Shown: in pieces, positions 18,774-26,781 of the stretch
How positions within the stretch are numbered: position 1 is the stretch's first letter
Layout of the letters: every line of letters starts with the position of its first letter
NCBI RefSeq assembly: GCF_017329615.1
Contig: NZ_JAFMTW010000003.1
Location: 97,971-161,970, forward strand
From: Alicyclobacillus suci
GTDB lineage: Bacteria > Bacillota > Bacilli > Alicyclobacillales > Alicyclobacillaceae
Length of the DNA stretch: 64,000 nucleotides
Direction: 5' to 3'
Translations under genes and position numbers: made by a program
Notes under the pieces: generated by a model
Told to the model about the DNA's origin: nothing
Database searches by the model: none
Seen by the model: only the letters and a program-made list of their open reading frames with translations

Positions 18774-20147
18774 TTAAGGCACACCGGGCGTCAGCATCTG
18801 GATACTCGCCATTTCTTCGGCGACCAAACGAATAGAAGAAATTACATTCCCAGATGCATCTAGTCCCCAGACGGCAATATTGACGTCTTGCGTACCCACA
18901 ATGCCAAACTGAAACTCGTATTGCGATGTGAACTGTACCTGATAGGTTCTTGTCGTATTTGTCAGGGGCGACAAATAGAACAATTCGTGTACATACGGGG
19001 ATTTATTCCCTTCAGACAGGTAAAATCCAAGAATTTCTATCGACGCCTGGTCATTCAAATCATTATTCAAGATGGACACATAGATAGACTGTGCGTCTGT
19101 TCCCGTGCATAAAATCGGGCCGGTCGTACGGACAGCCCCGGGGCCTGGGTGTGGATTGGCCGTCAAAAACGGCACATATTCCACCACACCATCTGGGTCT
19201 ATCACGGCATCACCATTCCCAACAGGCGCCGGCCCACTCGGACTTCCCCACCAGTTGTTTGTCGCATCCAAACGCAAATTGGGCACGGTCGCGTCGTAGG
19301 CACCAGCGTCTAAGTCCAGCCCAGCCACCGCATTTCCCTGGATGGCGTTGTCATGTGCCACGATATTGGTATTCGGTACACCACCGCTAAAAGCCGTCGT
19401 CACCCGAATGCCCGACGATATCCCGCCAGCAAGGACATTTCCAACAATCTCTGTGTCGTTTGTCGCGCCGCCGAAAAATATCGAAGAGCCCTGCGACGCT
19501 TGCATGATATTCCCGCTGACCAATACGTTTGTCGTGCTCGTCAAGGCAATAGAATTGTCGCGAAAAAACCGATTGTGCGCGATGGTCAGATTGTTATTGG
19601 GTGTACCCGGGGCCCCACCAATATTGATGGAAGCTTGGCTATGGCCGCCAGCAAAATAGTTCCCTTCGATGAAGGCATTTGCCATCCCAAGCGATGCATA
19701 AATGGCGTTTCCGAATCCACTGTTGTCAACCAACAAATTATTTCGAATCTGCACCATCTTCTCCCCATTCGAATGGACATACATGCCCGTTACGTTGTTT
19801 CTCACAATATTGTTGAGAATGGAGTAACCTGATACCGTCGTTGGCGCAAAAATACCCGCCCATTGCGTATTCATCTCAACGGTAAAACCATCAAAGACTA
19901 CGTTGTCCGATTGAATTTGAACAGATCCCGTCGTATCACCGGATATGATAATGCTCTCCATGGCGTATTCACCACGACTCGTCGCATCAACCCCAGCTTG
20001 AGCACCCAGTAGTTGAACAGCCTTTGTAATCATCACGGTCTCGCGATAAACGCCTGGAGCCACTCGAATGGTATCGTACGTGTTCGCTGCTGCGATGGCC
20101 GCGGTTATCGTTGGCTGATCAGCAGGTACGTTAATGACGTTTGCCAT
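18774..20147 (-). CDS. right-handed parallel beta-helix repeat protein
   Basis: This is a 457-residue protein built of PbH1-type repeats. It opens with a plug typical of the fold, PTITAAIAAANTYDTIRVAPG. Coils with regularly spaced N-N and G-I/V segments follow, such as ILNNIVRNNVTGMYV and IVGNVLAGGISSGI. The last 110 residues form a separate domain without these repeats. No signal peptide is visible. The ATG at 20147 is 11 bases from AAGGAG; an upstream in-frame GTG is too close to it. It lies 16 bases after the DUF1796 gene and is probably co-transcribed. Carbohydrate or surface binding is possible but unproven. Confidence 0.8.
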   Translation of the reverse strand: MANVINVPADQPTITAAIAAANTYDTIRVAPGVYRETVMITKAVQLLGAQAGVDATSRGEYAMESIIISGDTTGSVQIQSDNVVFDGFTVEMNTQWAGIFAPTTVSGYSILNNIVRNNVTGMYVHSNGEKMVQIRNNLLVDNSGFGNAIYASLGMANAFIEGNYFAGGHSQASINIGGAPGTPNNNLTIAHNRFFRDNSIALTSTTNVLVSGNIMQASQGSSIFFGGATNDTEIVGNVLAGGISSGIRVTTAFSGGVPNTNIVAHDNAIQGNAVAGLDLDAGAYDATVPNLRLDATNNWWGSPSGPAPVGNGDAVIDPDGVVEYVPFLTANPHPGPGAVRTTGPILCTGTDAQSIYVSILNNDLNDQASIEILGFYLSEGNKSPYVHELFYLSPLTNTTRTYQVQFTSQYEFQFGIVGTQDVNIAVWGLDASGNVISSIRLVAEEMASIQMLTPGVP

Positions 20148-20162
20148 TTGCCACACAACTCC

Positions 20163-20819
20163 TTATAAAATATTGACCGTGTTTCGAAGCGTAATTCCAT
20201 TCAGAATAGTATCCCAGGTCTTGACGTCTTCAGAGTTCACACCCGTATAAACCAAACAAACGCCAGGTATTCCCCACTCCCCTTCTATCGGAGCCTCCAG
20301 CTCGACCCTCGGATTGATAATCAATATACGGATATCCCCTTTCACCAACTCACTCAGGACACGTTTCAGTTCCAGTACCTCGTCCCGGTCAGCGGCCCAT
20401 CGAACAAATAGTACAGATTTGGAAGCGGCCAATTGTTCGAGAAAACGATTCACCCGATCATTCAGTTTTTCCTTATATTGAGGGTAGTGCTCAACCCAGT
20501 GTTTGGTCACCGGGAAATCATGGACAGAAATGATGTGATATCGGTTGTCCTTTATAAAAAATGTTTTAACAGGTTTGATTACACCATTTTCAACCAAATG
20601 AGCGACTCCGTCGATCCGTTCCATGTTATCCAATTCCATATAATCCTCAAATTTATTCTCTAATACCCGATTGATGTCAGAGAGAGACTGCGATACCACC
20701 CAATCAAACGGCATGGAGAATTTTCTTAAATTATGCCGCCTTAAATGTGCTGCCGGTGCACAAGCGCTACCTAGACTAACAATTAAATCATATGGCCTCT
20801 TTATCTCACGTAACTGCAT
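20163..20819 (-). CDS. DUF1796 family putative cysteine peptidase
   Basis: The 218-residue product resembles the DUF1796 (papain-like) family. A probable catalytic Cys is in SLGSACAPAAHLRRHNLR near residue 17, followed by SMPFDWVV. A His/Asp pair is in HIISVHDFP and a hydrophobic strand in SVLFVRW. The ATG at 20819 follows GGGGG at 7 bases. An upstream in-frame start has no ribosome site. It sits directly upstream of the beta-helix gene, so the two may work together. The substrate is unknown and the catalytic assignment is by resemblance only. Confidence 0.72.
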   Translation of the reverse strand: MQLREIKRPYDLIVSLGSACAPAAHLRRHNLRKFSMPFDWVVSQSLSDINRVLENKFEDYMELDNMERIDGVAHLVENGVIKPVKTFFIKDNRYHIISVHDFPVTKHWVEHYPQYKEKLNDRVNRFLEQLAASKSVLFVRWAADRDEVLELKRVLSELVKGDIRILIINPRVELEAPIEGEWGIPGVCLVYTGVNSEDVKTWDTILNGITLRNTVNIL

Positions 20820-20961
20820 AATAGATCCCCCTTTTCGACTTATGATATTTCGCAATATCATTCCAAAACCGGGTTATATGGCTAAATTCATTGAAAACAG
20901 TCGCCTGTCCATGTGAATTCCCCGCAAACCAGAAAGCCGTCACTTCCTTCTAGTGGACGCC

Positions 20962-20986
20962 AAAAAGGACGGCCTTGAAGCCGTCC
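20962..20986 (-). terminator. terminator of the 179-aa secreted protein gene
   Basis: On the minus strand, GGACGGC pairs with GCCGTCC across a 6-base loop and is followed by TTTTT (20962-20966). It lies about 30 bases after the stop at 21019. Confidence 0.8.
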
Positions 20987-21018
20987 ATCGCGAATTTTAA
21001 GTGACTATGATTCATCGA

Positions 21019-21558
21019 TTATTTCAGGTTGGGACTCCACGGTGCGTAACCAGATTCTCCCAAAAGACCTGGCTGCCTCTGCAAACCAACCTGGGTTGCA
21101 TACTTATTGACCATTGCGATAACATCGAGGTGATGAAGTTGCCCCAACGACGCAGATGCTTCATTGCGAAGCTTCGGTTTTACCGGATACAACGTGATGG
21201 GTTGCACGGTTCCTTGTCGCACCGGAACCTCAAATGCGACGTTTTCGTTGTGTCCGTTGGCCACACAAATAGCAGTGACCACGCCTAACTCCTCGAAACG
21301 CGGATCTACCTTTACGGTAAGGGGAACAGACCAAACGCCGTTAGAGTCCGTCAACCCTGATTGAATAACTCGCCCTCCGCTGTCCACCACGATGACTCGG
21401 GCACCATGTAGCCCTCGATAGTCTACAGCAGAGACGACGCGAAACGTAACGGTTGCACTTACTGTTCGGGTTTGCGCGTACGCTTGCGGCAAATGCCAAA
21501 CCGGGGCTGCGCTCAAAGAGATGAGGAGCGCGCAAAGGATCACATAAATTCTTTTCAA
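21019..21558 (-). CDS. secreted protein with carboxypeptidase-regulatory-like (Ig-type) domain
   Basis: The 179-residue product has a classical signal peptide: basic MKRIYV, a hydrophobic core, and a likely cleavage after AYA in PQAYAQT. Residues about 32-110 resemble a prealbumin-like carboxypeptidase regulatory domain (VVSAVDYRGLHGARVIVVD, LTDSNGVWSVPL). The start is a TTG preceded by AAGGAG at 9 bases. An overlapping ATG is in another frame. It is exported and has no anchor. Its function is unknown. It ends at a clear terminator. Confidence 0.72.
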   Translation of the reverse strand: MKRIYVILCALLISLSAAPVWHLPQAYAQTRTVSATVTFRVVSAVDYRGLHGARVIVVDSGGRVIQSGLTDSNGVWSVPLTVKVDPRFEELGVVTAICVANGHNENVAFEVPVRQGTVQPITLYPVKPKLRNEASASLGQLHHLDVIAMVNKYATQVGLQRQPGLLGESGYAPWSPNLK

Positions 21559-21694
21559 TCATAGTCTCTCCTTTCGTCGAGACTATAATGAACCATGTGC
21601 CGCCCCGTCATACAGCCCAATTCACGATGCTATCCGCCATTTCAACAGTCTGTTTTTTCACCGTCATCACGAATGACATTCGGTCACATTTATA

Positions 21695-21745
21695 GACTCG
21701 TTCAGTGAGTGGACTCGTTCAATGAACAGACTCGTTCGATGAAGC
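21695..21745. repeat. three tandem 17-bp repeats
   Basis: Three adjacent units start at 21695, 21712 and 21729. Each begins with GACTCGTTC and continues with an RTGA core. The middle unit holds the dyad GTTCAATGAAC. They end one base before the desaturase stop codon and lie upstream of the secreted-protein gene. A protein-binding array is possible. Confidence 0.7.
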
Positions 21746-21746
21746 C

Positions 21747-22844
21747 TCACGACTGAGATTTTAACTTTCTAAACAACAACCCAATTAAACGAGTCAATCG
21801 CGGACTATGAAATAGCTGACTGATGATGACACTTTGCCCTAGAGGCGCCATCGCGATTTCGTTGAACGCGACAAACCGATGGCTATCTTCATCCCACAGT
21901 CGGTAGCGAAGCGCGTGGAGACTGGAGGCCAAGGTAACAGCCGGGACGTTCCGGAACAACTCCGTACTTTCATGCATCTGCTGAAGATAGTAATTTGGCA
22001 CCTTAGGGCCCAAATGATGAACGTGGTGATATCCGATATTCCCAGTCACCCATTGCAATATCTTCGGCAATTGATAGAATGAGCTGCCCTGCAGTGCGGC
22101 ATGAACATAATCCCATTTATCCGACGTTTCAAAGTACGAGTGTTCAAACTGGTGTTGCACATAAAACAACCAGATTCCAACGATACCTGCCAGATAAAGA
22201 ATCGGTCCCTCAACAAGAAGTACAGATTTCCATCCAAGGATGATACTGAGAGCCGTTAAGATAGCCATCCATGCGAAGTTCGTCACATGTGTATTGATAC
22301 GTTCTTTCCTACCAGCACCTTTTCGGTTAAATCGATATTGATTAAGAAATAGATGGATAGGTCCAATACCAAACATCACGACAGGATTTCGATACACCCG
22401 ATAGACCATTCTCTTCACGAACGACAGCTGTTGATACTCATTAACCGTCAACGTCCACATATCCCCGGTTCCGCGCCGCCCCAAGTTACCGCTGGTGGCA
22501 TGGTGAACGGCGTGTTCATATTTCCACTGATGATAGGGGAAGCAAGTCATCATCCCTGTTATCATCCCAACTATCTCGTTAGCTCTTCGGCTTTTGAAAA
22601 ACGAGTGGTGACAACAATCATGAAATATGATGAAAATCCGAACGAAAAATCCTGATGCCAAAATGGTGAGGGGCAAAGTCATCCAAATCGAAACAGACAA
22701 AGATAGATAAGCTGCCCACCATAGTCCGAGAAAGGGCACCAGCGTATTTAACAGTTGCCAAACGCTTTTCCTCGTGTCTGACTTCTGGAAAAGCGCGGCA
22801 TTTTTCTTCCAATCTCCATGTCTTTCATTAATATCTATACTCAT
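21747..22844 (-). CDS. membrane fatty-acid desaturase
   Basis: This enzyme introduces double bonds into acyl chains of membrane lipids. The three histidine boxes are complete: HDCCHHS, HQWKYEHAVHH and HHVHHLG. Hydrophobic pairs lie between them. The product is 365 residues from the ATG at 22844, close to the length of B. subtilis Des. The ribosome site GAGAGG is only 3 bases from this ATG; an in-frame ATG farther upstream has none. It is the third gene after csp and ydjO, 143 bases below ydjO. B. subtilis Des is cold-induced through DesK/DesR, which are not seen here. Confidence 0.92.
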   Translation of the reverse strand: MSIDINERHGDWKKNAALFQKSDTRKSVWQLLNTLVPFLGLWWAAYLSLSVSIWMTLPLTILASGFFVRIFIIFHDCCHHSFFKSRRANEIVGMITGMMTCFPYHQWKYEHAVHHATSGNLGRRGTGDMWTLTVNEYQQLSFVKRMVYRVYRNPVVMFGIGPIHLFLNQYRFNRKGAGRKERINTHVTNFAWMAILTALSIILGWKSVLLVEGPILYLAGIVGIWLFYVQHQFEHSYFETSDKWDYVHAALQGSSFYQLPKILQWVTGNIGYHHVHHLGPKVPNYYLQQMHESTELFRNVPAVTLASSLHALRYRLWDEDSHRFVAFNEIAMAPLGQSVIISQLFHSPRLTRLIGLLFRKLKSQS

Positions 22845-22987
22845 CTTCCTCTCTAATTTCGAACCAAAAAGGGAAATCATTTCTATACGGAATATAAAAT
22901 ACAGAATAGGGGTATGGGGGATATATTCGCTCATAAAGGGCGTAATCCGTGGGACATATGAGGTGACATCATTCGTTTCGAACACTG

Positions 22988-23167
22988 TTATTCAATTCGA
23001 ATATTTTTTACCTGCTGCCTCATCTTGCTCTTACACATGGGGCAAAGCGGTTTATCGTCATGAACAAATTCATTCCTAGACCAACAGTTACATTCTGAGC
23101 ACTGCCATACGACAATGTCGTCATAAACGTATTCAGAAGGTGGTTTTCTCCTATTGTTGAAATTCAT
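22988..23167 (-). CDS. ydjO: YdjO-type cold-inducible zinc-ribbon protein
   Basis: The 59-residue product begins MNFNNRRKPPSEYVYDD and has two CxxC pairs (CSEC at about 25-28 and CPMC near 44-47) that should bind zinc. This matches the small cold-inducible YdjO family of Bacilli, whose molecular role is unknown. The ATG at 23167 has GAAGAGGG just upstream. It lies 66 bases after the csp stop, and a full terminator hairpin lies in the gap. Expression therefore requires readthrough or a promoter inside csp. Confidence 0.82.
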   Translation of the reverse strand: MNFNNRRKPPSEYVYDDIVVWQCSECNCWSRNEFVHDDKPLCPMCKSKMRQQVKNIRIE

Positions 23168-23187
23168 CAACAACCCTCTTCCAGACT

Positions 23188-23220
23188 CGAAAAGCCCATG
23201 TAGAATCATCTACATGGGCT
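23188..23220 (-). terminator. terminator between csp and ydjO
   Basis: A perfect 12-bp stem (23193-23204 with 23209-23220) with a 4-base loop is followed on the minus strand by TTTT. It lies 13 bases after the csp stop and about 20 bases ahead of the ydjO start. Readthrough would feed ydjO and the desaturase. Confidence 0.88.
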
Positions 23221-23233
23221 TAACCATATTTGG

Positions 23234-23437
23234 TTAACCTCGAACAACCACATTAGCGGCCTGTAAGCCTTTTGGGCCATCAGTAACGTCGAATTCAACG
23301 CGTTGTCCTTCGTCTAACGTACGAAAGCCGTTGCTTTGAATGGCGCTGAAGTGAACAAATACATCGTCTCCACCTTCAACTTCGATAAAACCGAATCCTT
23401 TTTCACCGTTAAACCACTTCACTGTTCCCTGCTTCAA
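23234..23437 (-). CDS. cold-shock protein, CspA family
   Basis: This is a 67-residue cold-shock-domain protein that binds single-stranded nucleic acid. RNP1 (KGFGFIEV) and RNP2 (VFVHFS) are intact, after a typical GTVKWFN start. The start is a TTG at 23437 preceded by TGGAGGG. The longer upstream frame includes the leader hairpin and is not coding. Family members melt RNA hairpins and act as antiterminators in E. coli. Its own leader contains a terminator-like hairpin, so autoregulation is plausible. It is the first gene of a possible csp-ydjO-desaturase unit. Confidence 0.96.
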   Translation of the reverse strand: MKQGTVKWFNGEKGFGFIEVEGGDDVFVHFSAIQSNGFRTLDEGQRVEFDVTDGPKGLQAANVVVRG

Positions 23438-23470
23438 AACAATCCCTCCATAAATACTACCTGATTTACC

Positions 23471-23510
23471 AAAAAAACCGTTTCCTCTGACCAAGGGCCA
23501 AAGAAAACGG
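23471..23510 (-). promoter_or_regulatory. terminator-like hairpin in the csp leader
   Basis: On the minus strand an 11-bp stem with G-T pairs starts at CCGTTTTCT and closes at AGGAAACGG. It is followed by seven T (23471-23477). It lies between the promoter at 23547-23575 and the ribosome site near 23445. It is either an attenuator or the distant terminator of the upstream efflux gene. Confidence 0.7.
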
Positions 23511-23546
23511 CTCATGTATCAAAATCACGTATTCGGTATAAATCAA

Positions 23547-23575
23547 ATCTTACCTCATTTTTCAAACCGCGTCAA
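23547..23575 (-). promoter_or_regulatory. sigma-A-like promoter of csp
   Basis: On the minus strand TTGACG (23575-23570) and TAAGAT (23552-23547) are separated by 17 bases. Transcription should start near 23540, giving a leader of about 100 bases. Confidence 0.72.
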
Positions 23576-23638
23576 TACGTTACAGATATCATTTTCAAAA
23601 AATTTGAGACAAAAGGATAAGACCTCGCCGCTCCGTGC

Positions 23639-24847
23639 TTAAACCATTTCCGTCGGTTGCACTTTCACTCTTCGCATCAGTGTTAAAAAGGTATAACTAG
23701 CGATAGAAAGTAAGCTCGCCGATAAAAGGATGAGGCTCAATGGCACTGCCGAATACTCGCCTGCAATCCCCACTAACGGAGAGCTGACACAACCTAATAA
23801 AAACGGGATTACGCCGAGCAACGCAGACGCACTTCCCGCAATATGGCCTTGGGATTCCATCGCTAAGGTGAACGAAACTGGGCCGATGGTTCCCATTGCC
23901 GCGACATAGCAAACCAGTGGAATCACGAGTGCAAAGAGTGGTCCATGTGTCAAAACGACAACCAGCACGGTGATGGTTGCGACAAACGACAGCCCGAGCC
24001 CAAAGTGAAGAATTCGATGCTCGGGAATTCGTCCCGCTAATTTACGGACGATTTGCGAAGCCGTGATTAACACGATTCCATTCAATGCGAACAGCATCGC
24101 AAACACTTGTGGCGAAACACCGTAAATTTTTTGGTAGACAAACGGGGTACCGGCGACATACGCAAATACGCCGCCAAGCATAAAACCCTGTGCTAACACG
24201 TACCCCATATATACCCGATTTCCTAAGAGCGCTTTAAAGTTTCCAAACGTGTCACCAAAATTGCTGCGAATGCGCTTCTCGACGGGCAAGCTTTCTTGCA
24301 ATCTCCAGATGGTCGTGATGGAAAGGATGCAGCCGAGCATGCCCAGCAAGTAAAACACGCCTTGCCATTTGGTGAACGAAATGACCGCACTTCCTGCAAG
24401 CGGAGCAAGCAGGGGAGCGACGCTGCTCATCACACTGATGAGCGAAAAAAACCTCGTGAGTTCCGTACCACTGTGCGTGTCACGAGCAATCGCACTGGAG
24501 ATGGTTCCCGCCGACACCGCGAAGCCTTGTATAAAACGCAAGGCGATAAAAATCCCAATGTTTGGTGCAACAGCACAACCAAGCGAAGATAAACAGTAAA
24601 TAATCATAGCAATAATAAGTGGTTTTCGTCTGCCATGGACATCGCTCAACGCACCCATGGTAATTTGTCCGAGTGCTAATCCTAATAGGCAAGCTGTCAA
24701 ACTGATCTGAATCGTCGACGCCGTGGTCCCGAAAAACTTCACCATTTGTGGAAACGACGGAAGATACATGTCAAAGGTAAACGGCCCTAAACCAGAAAAC
24801 ATGGCCAACATAAACGCAAATCTAAGGTTATGGTTGTTTGATTTCAT
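23639..24847 (-). CDS. Bcr/CflA family multidrug efflux MFS transporter
   Basis: This is a 402-residue drug:proton antiporter with twelve hydrophobic segments. The N-terminus GPFTFDMYLPSFPQMVKFF and the loop GALSDVHGRRKPL are characteristic of the Bcr/CflA branch. TAGGAG precedes the ATG at 24847. It is part of the element cargo. No regulator gene is next to it. It is upstream of csp on the same strand, but the csp promoter separates the two. The actual drug substrate cannot be predicted. Confidence 0.9.
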   Translation of the reverse strand: MKSNNHNLRFAFMLAMFSGLGPFTFDMYLPSFPQMVKFFGTTASTIQISLTACLLGLALGQITMGALSDVHGRRKPLIIAMIIYCLSSLGCAVAPNIGIFIALRFIQGFAVSAGTISSAIARDTHSGTELTRFFSLISVMSSVAPLLAPLAGSAVISFTKWQGVFYLLGMLGCILSITTIWRLQESLPVEKRIRSNFGDTFGNFKALLGNRVYMGYVLAQGFMLGGVFAYVAGTPFVYQKIYGVSPQVFAMLFALNGIVLITASQIVRKLAGRIPEHRILHFGLGLSFVATITVLVVVLTHGPLFALVIPLVCYVAAMGTIGPVSFTLAMESQGHIAGSASALLGVIPFLLGCVSSPLVGIAGEYSAVPLSLILLSASLLSIASYTFLTLMRRVKVQPTEMV

Positions 24848-25455
24848 CTCGGACTCCTATTTGTATAAATGATGAAACAAGTTAACAGCCTATTCACTAT
24901 AAACCATCCATTCATCCTGTTCCATCATATCATTGGGCCATGTTGTTCATGCGTCGAGCATTCACAACAAAATGACATCACGATTCCACAGGTAAAATAA
25001 CCCTGGCGATTGTTCCATGTCCTTTTTATCTTGAACGCCGTGTGATTTTGTAAATAAAAATGGCCATGATCACGGTGCTATATATCCACCCAATTGTCAT
25101 TTGTGAGCAACGAAATAATCCATACAGCGACGGCTGTTACATAAAATGTTGAAAGAGCCATCGTCGTATCGATCATCGAGAAAAATTTCGTTAACGTTAA
25201 CGATCCCTCCCGAACTACGCTCGCTGGAATATGATACGCCTCAACAATAAAATACCCATTTTATTATTTGAGCGTTTTGCAGAATTCGATTTTTCACCGT
25301 TTCTCGCACATATATAGTGTACGAAATATCAATGGAACACTATATATAGTGTCAAATGCGTTGTGAACGTTAATTCTGCAAAACGCTCATTTATTATCCA
25401 ATTTGTTATAAACGTAATTCATTTAGATATAGCCAAGTACAATGACCGAGTGCAT
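24848..25455. other. 608-bp non-coding, AT-rich interval of the element
   Basis: No convincing gene is seen. The interval holds the MITE-like sequence at 25260-25397 and a TTAACGTTAACG dyad near 25190-25200. The rest is unassigned AT-rich DNA between the efflux gene and the CBO0543-like pair. Confidence 0.6.
25260..25397. mobile_element. MITE-like element with 18-bp terminal inverted repeats
   Basis: Perfect 18-bp inverted ends (25269-25286 and 25372-25389, reading TGAGCGTTTTGCAGAATT inward) bound about 121 bases that cannot encode a transposase. TTTATTAT occurs just outside both ends (25260-25267 and 25390-25397) as a possible 8-bp target duplication. The interior holds a perfect 16-bp palindrome, ACACTATATATAGTGT. 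Eight-base duplications occur for ISL3-like transposases, among others. The AT-rich flank makes the duplication less certain. Confidence 0.6.
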
Positions 25456-25959
25456 CTAAAATTGCGTCTCACCGCGCGTTCGAATGACGTAGTAAAATAT
25501 GACCCATACACTGAGAACTAACAAATAAACGGCAAACGAATAGAAAATATTGTACCCATGTTGATAATGAAAGATCCCTGTGCTGGAACTTAATTTCTCC
25601 GCTCCGACGCTTAACAACGCCCACGCCAAAATATAGACCAACGACAACCGTGGCGTGACCCGTAAAAGGTCATAAAGATAAAAAAACACATAACTATATG
25701 CTGCGTACATCCAATGGGATAAGAAATCCATCACCTGAAATTTCGAATTGTCGTTTAAATCATAAAAACTAACCGGAAGAACGCTTAAGGTGTGGTCAAA
25801 AAAGAAGCCGAAAAACACGCCACAAAGCAGGTACACCCCGGCGGTTTTCTTTGTGAATCGCTTGGGCAGGAACCAGACGACCAATGCCCCAACGACAAGA
25901 GAACTGATGATAGACCATTCGTTAGCATTAAATTGATAATCATAGTGCGTCTCTTTCAA
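25456..25959 (-). CDS. CBO0543-like membrane protein, copy B
   Basis: The 167-residue product has five hydrophobic segments and resembles the CBO0543 family of uncharacterised Firmicute membrane proteins. Features are a conserved-looking PKRFTKK loop, FFDHTLSVLP and a central LSHWMYAAYSYVF. The start is a TTG whose last bases overlap the TGA stop of the upstream copy, so the two are translationally coupled. The pair may form a hetero-oligomer. No function is known for the family. Confidence 0.68.
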   Translation of the reverse strand: MKETHYDYQFNANEWSIISSLVVGALVVWFLPKRFTKKTAGVYLLCGVFFGFFFDHTLSVLPVSFYDLNDNSKFQVMDFLSHWMYAAYSYVFFYLYDLLRVTPRLSLVYILAWALLSVGAEKLSSSTGIFHYQHGYNIFYSFAVYLLVLSVWVIFYYVIRTRGETQF

Positions 25960-26432
25960 GATGGCTTAGGTGCCCCTCTCTCCAAACGTGTAAACCAGCG
26001 AGTAATGAAAGCCAGGACGACAATGAACGTCAAATACATGAGAAGGCTATAAACAATGTTCCAACGACTGGTGAAAATGATGAGGCCAAACGCTCGGATG
26101 AGCCAATCGTCCGCCATCAGTGGCACCAACATAGCTGCACCGAGTATCCATCGCCAACGCGCGCGTAACGGTGAGTTGAGGAACCCGGCGGCCATCATGA
26201 GTAGAAACGGGATGATAATAAATCTGCAAACATCTAAAGCCAGTGACTTTTCCACATCCCGTGTCGTTGGAACCCACTGCAAATTCACGTCCAAGACAGT
26301 AAATACGGTAACCGACAGGACGCCAATGATGAAATATAAAAAACATATCTCTGTGAGGATTAGCCATTTGGGCACAAAAACAAATCCAATCATCACCAAC
26401 CACGCAACCAACGCAAACACAGCAAGAGACAT
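25956..26432 (-). CDS. CBO0543-like membrane protein, copy A
   Basis: The product is about 158 residues with five hydrophobic segments. It shares its layout with the downstream copy B: an early PKW motif, a central aspartate-containing segment (DVNLQWVP) and a W-N-IVYSLLMY segment near the end. Three in-frame ATGs follow GGAGG. I chose the third, at 26432, because its 9-base spacing is the most usual. It is the first gene of a two-gene unit within the element. Confidence 0.62.
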   Translation of the reverse strand: MSLAVFALVAWLVMIGFVFVPKWLILTEICFLYFIIGVLSVTVFTVLDVNLQWVPTTRDVEKSLALDVCRFIIIPFLLMMAAGFLNSPLRARWRWILGAAMLVPLMADDWLIRAFGLIIFTSRWNIVYSLLMYLTFIVVLAFITRWFTRLERGAPKPS

Positions 26433-26640
26433 CGCCATCATCCTCCAAAGATGACTTCATACGCTGGTGTATAGGCTGTGCAAACGGGATCGAAACATTC
26501 GTAATGTCGCACGTGAAATGATTATCCTCAAAATTTACAATGGCCAATACGCGGATTGTCCAAATTTCACGAGCGGGCTGCGATATCCACCATCCATCGT
26601 AAAGGATAGATGAGATGGAACAGGCAACCCTCGAAAAGAC

Positions 26641-26781
26641 TTATGAGCTATGCAATTCATTGCGCAGTTGTTGAGCCAGGCGCTCTTGCTTCCTGATCAT
26701 CGCGCGTTTTAGCAAGACATACACCTGATCTCGAATGGGCTTTGGAAACTCGCTGAGCGTCGGCACTCGATAGTCGCTCAT
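26641..26781 (-). CDS. small basic hypothetical protein, 46 aa, next to the recombinase
   Basis: I do not recognise this protein. It starts MSDYRVPTLSEFPKPIRDQ and ends in a basic, probably helical segment (LLKRAMIRKQERLAQQLRNEL). The ATG at 26781 has a strong GGGGAG-type ribosome site; the frame extends upstream but without one. It is divergent from the recombinase gene, 198 bases away. Small basic proteins beside serine integrases can be recombination directionality factors, but here that is only a hypothesis. Confidence 0.55.
   Translation of the reverse strand: MSDYRVPTLSEFPKPIRDQVYVLLKRAMIRKQERLAQQLRNELHSS

Noticed and set aside
17875..18777. 300-codon plus-strand frame across the MFS start and into the element
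   Set aside because: It is a shifted frame over the MFS gene, rich in Arg and Cys, without a ribosome site or family features.
21695..21745. Short CRISPR array
   Set aside because: The 17-bp units are directly adjacent with no spacers, and no cas gene is present.
26614..26673. 19-codon plus-strand frame after AAAGGATAG
   Set aside because: It overlaps the end of the 46-residue gene, is very short and has no recognisable feature beyond a chance ribosome-like site.
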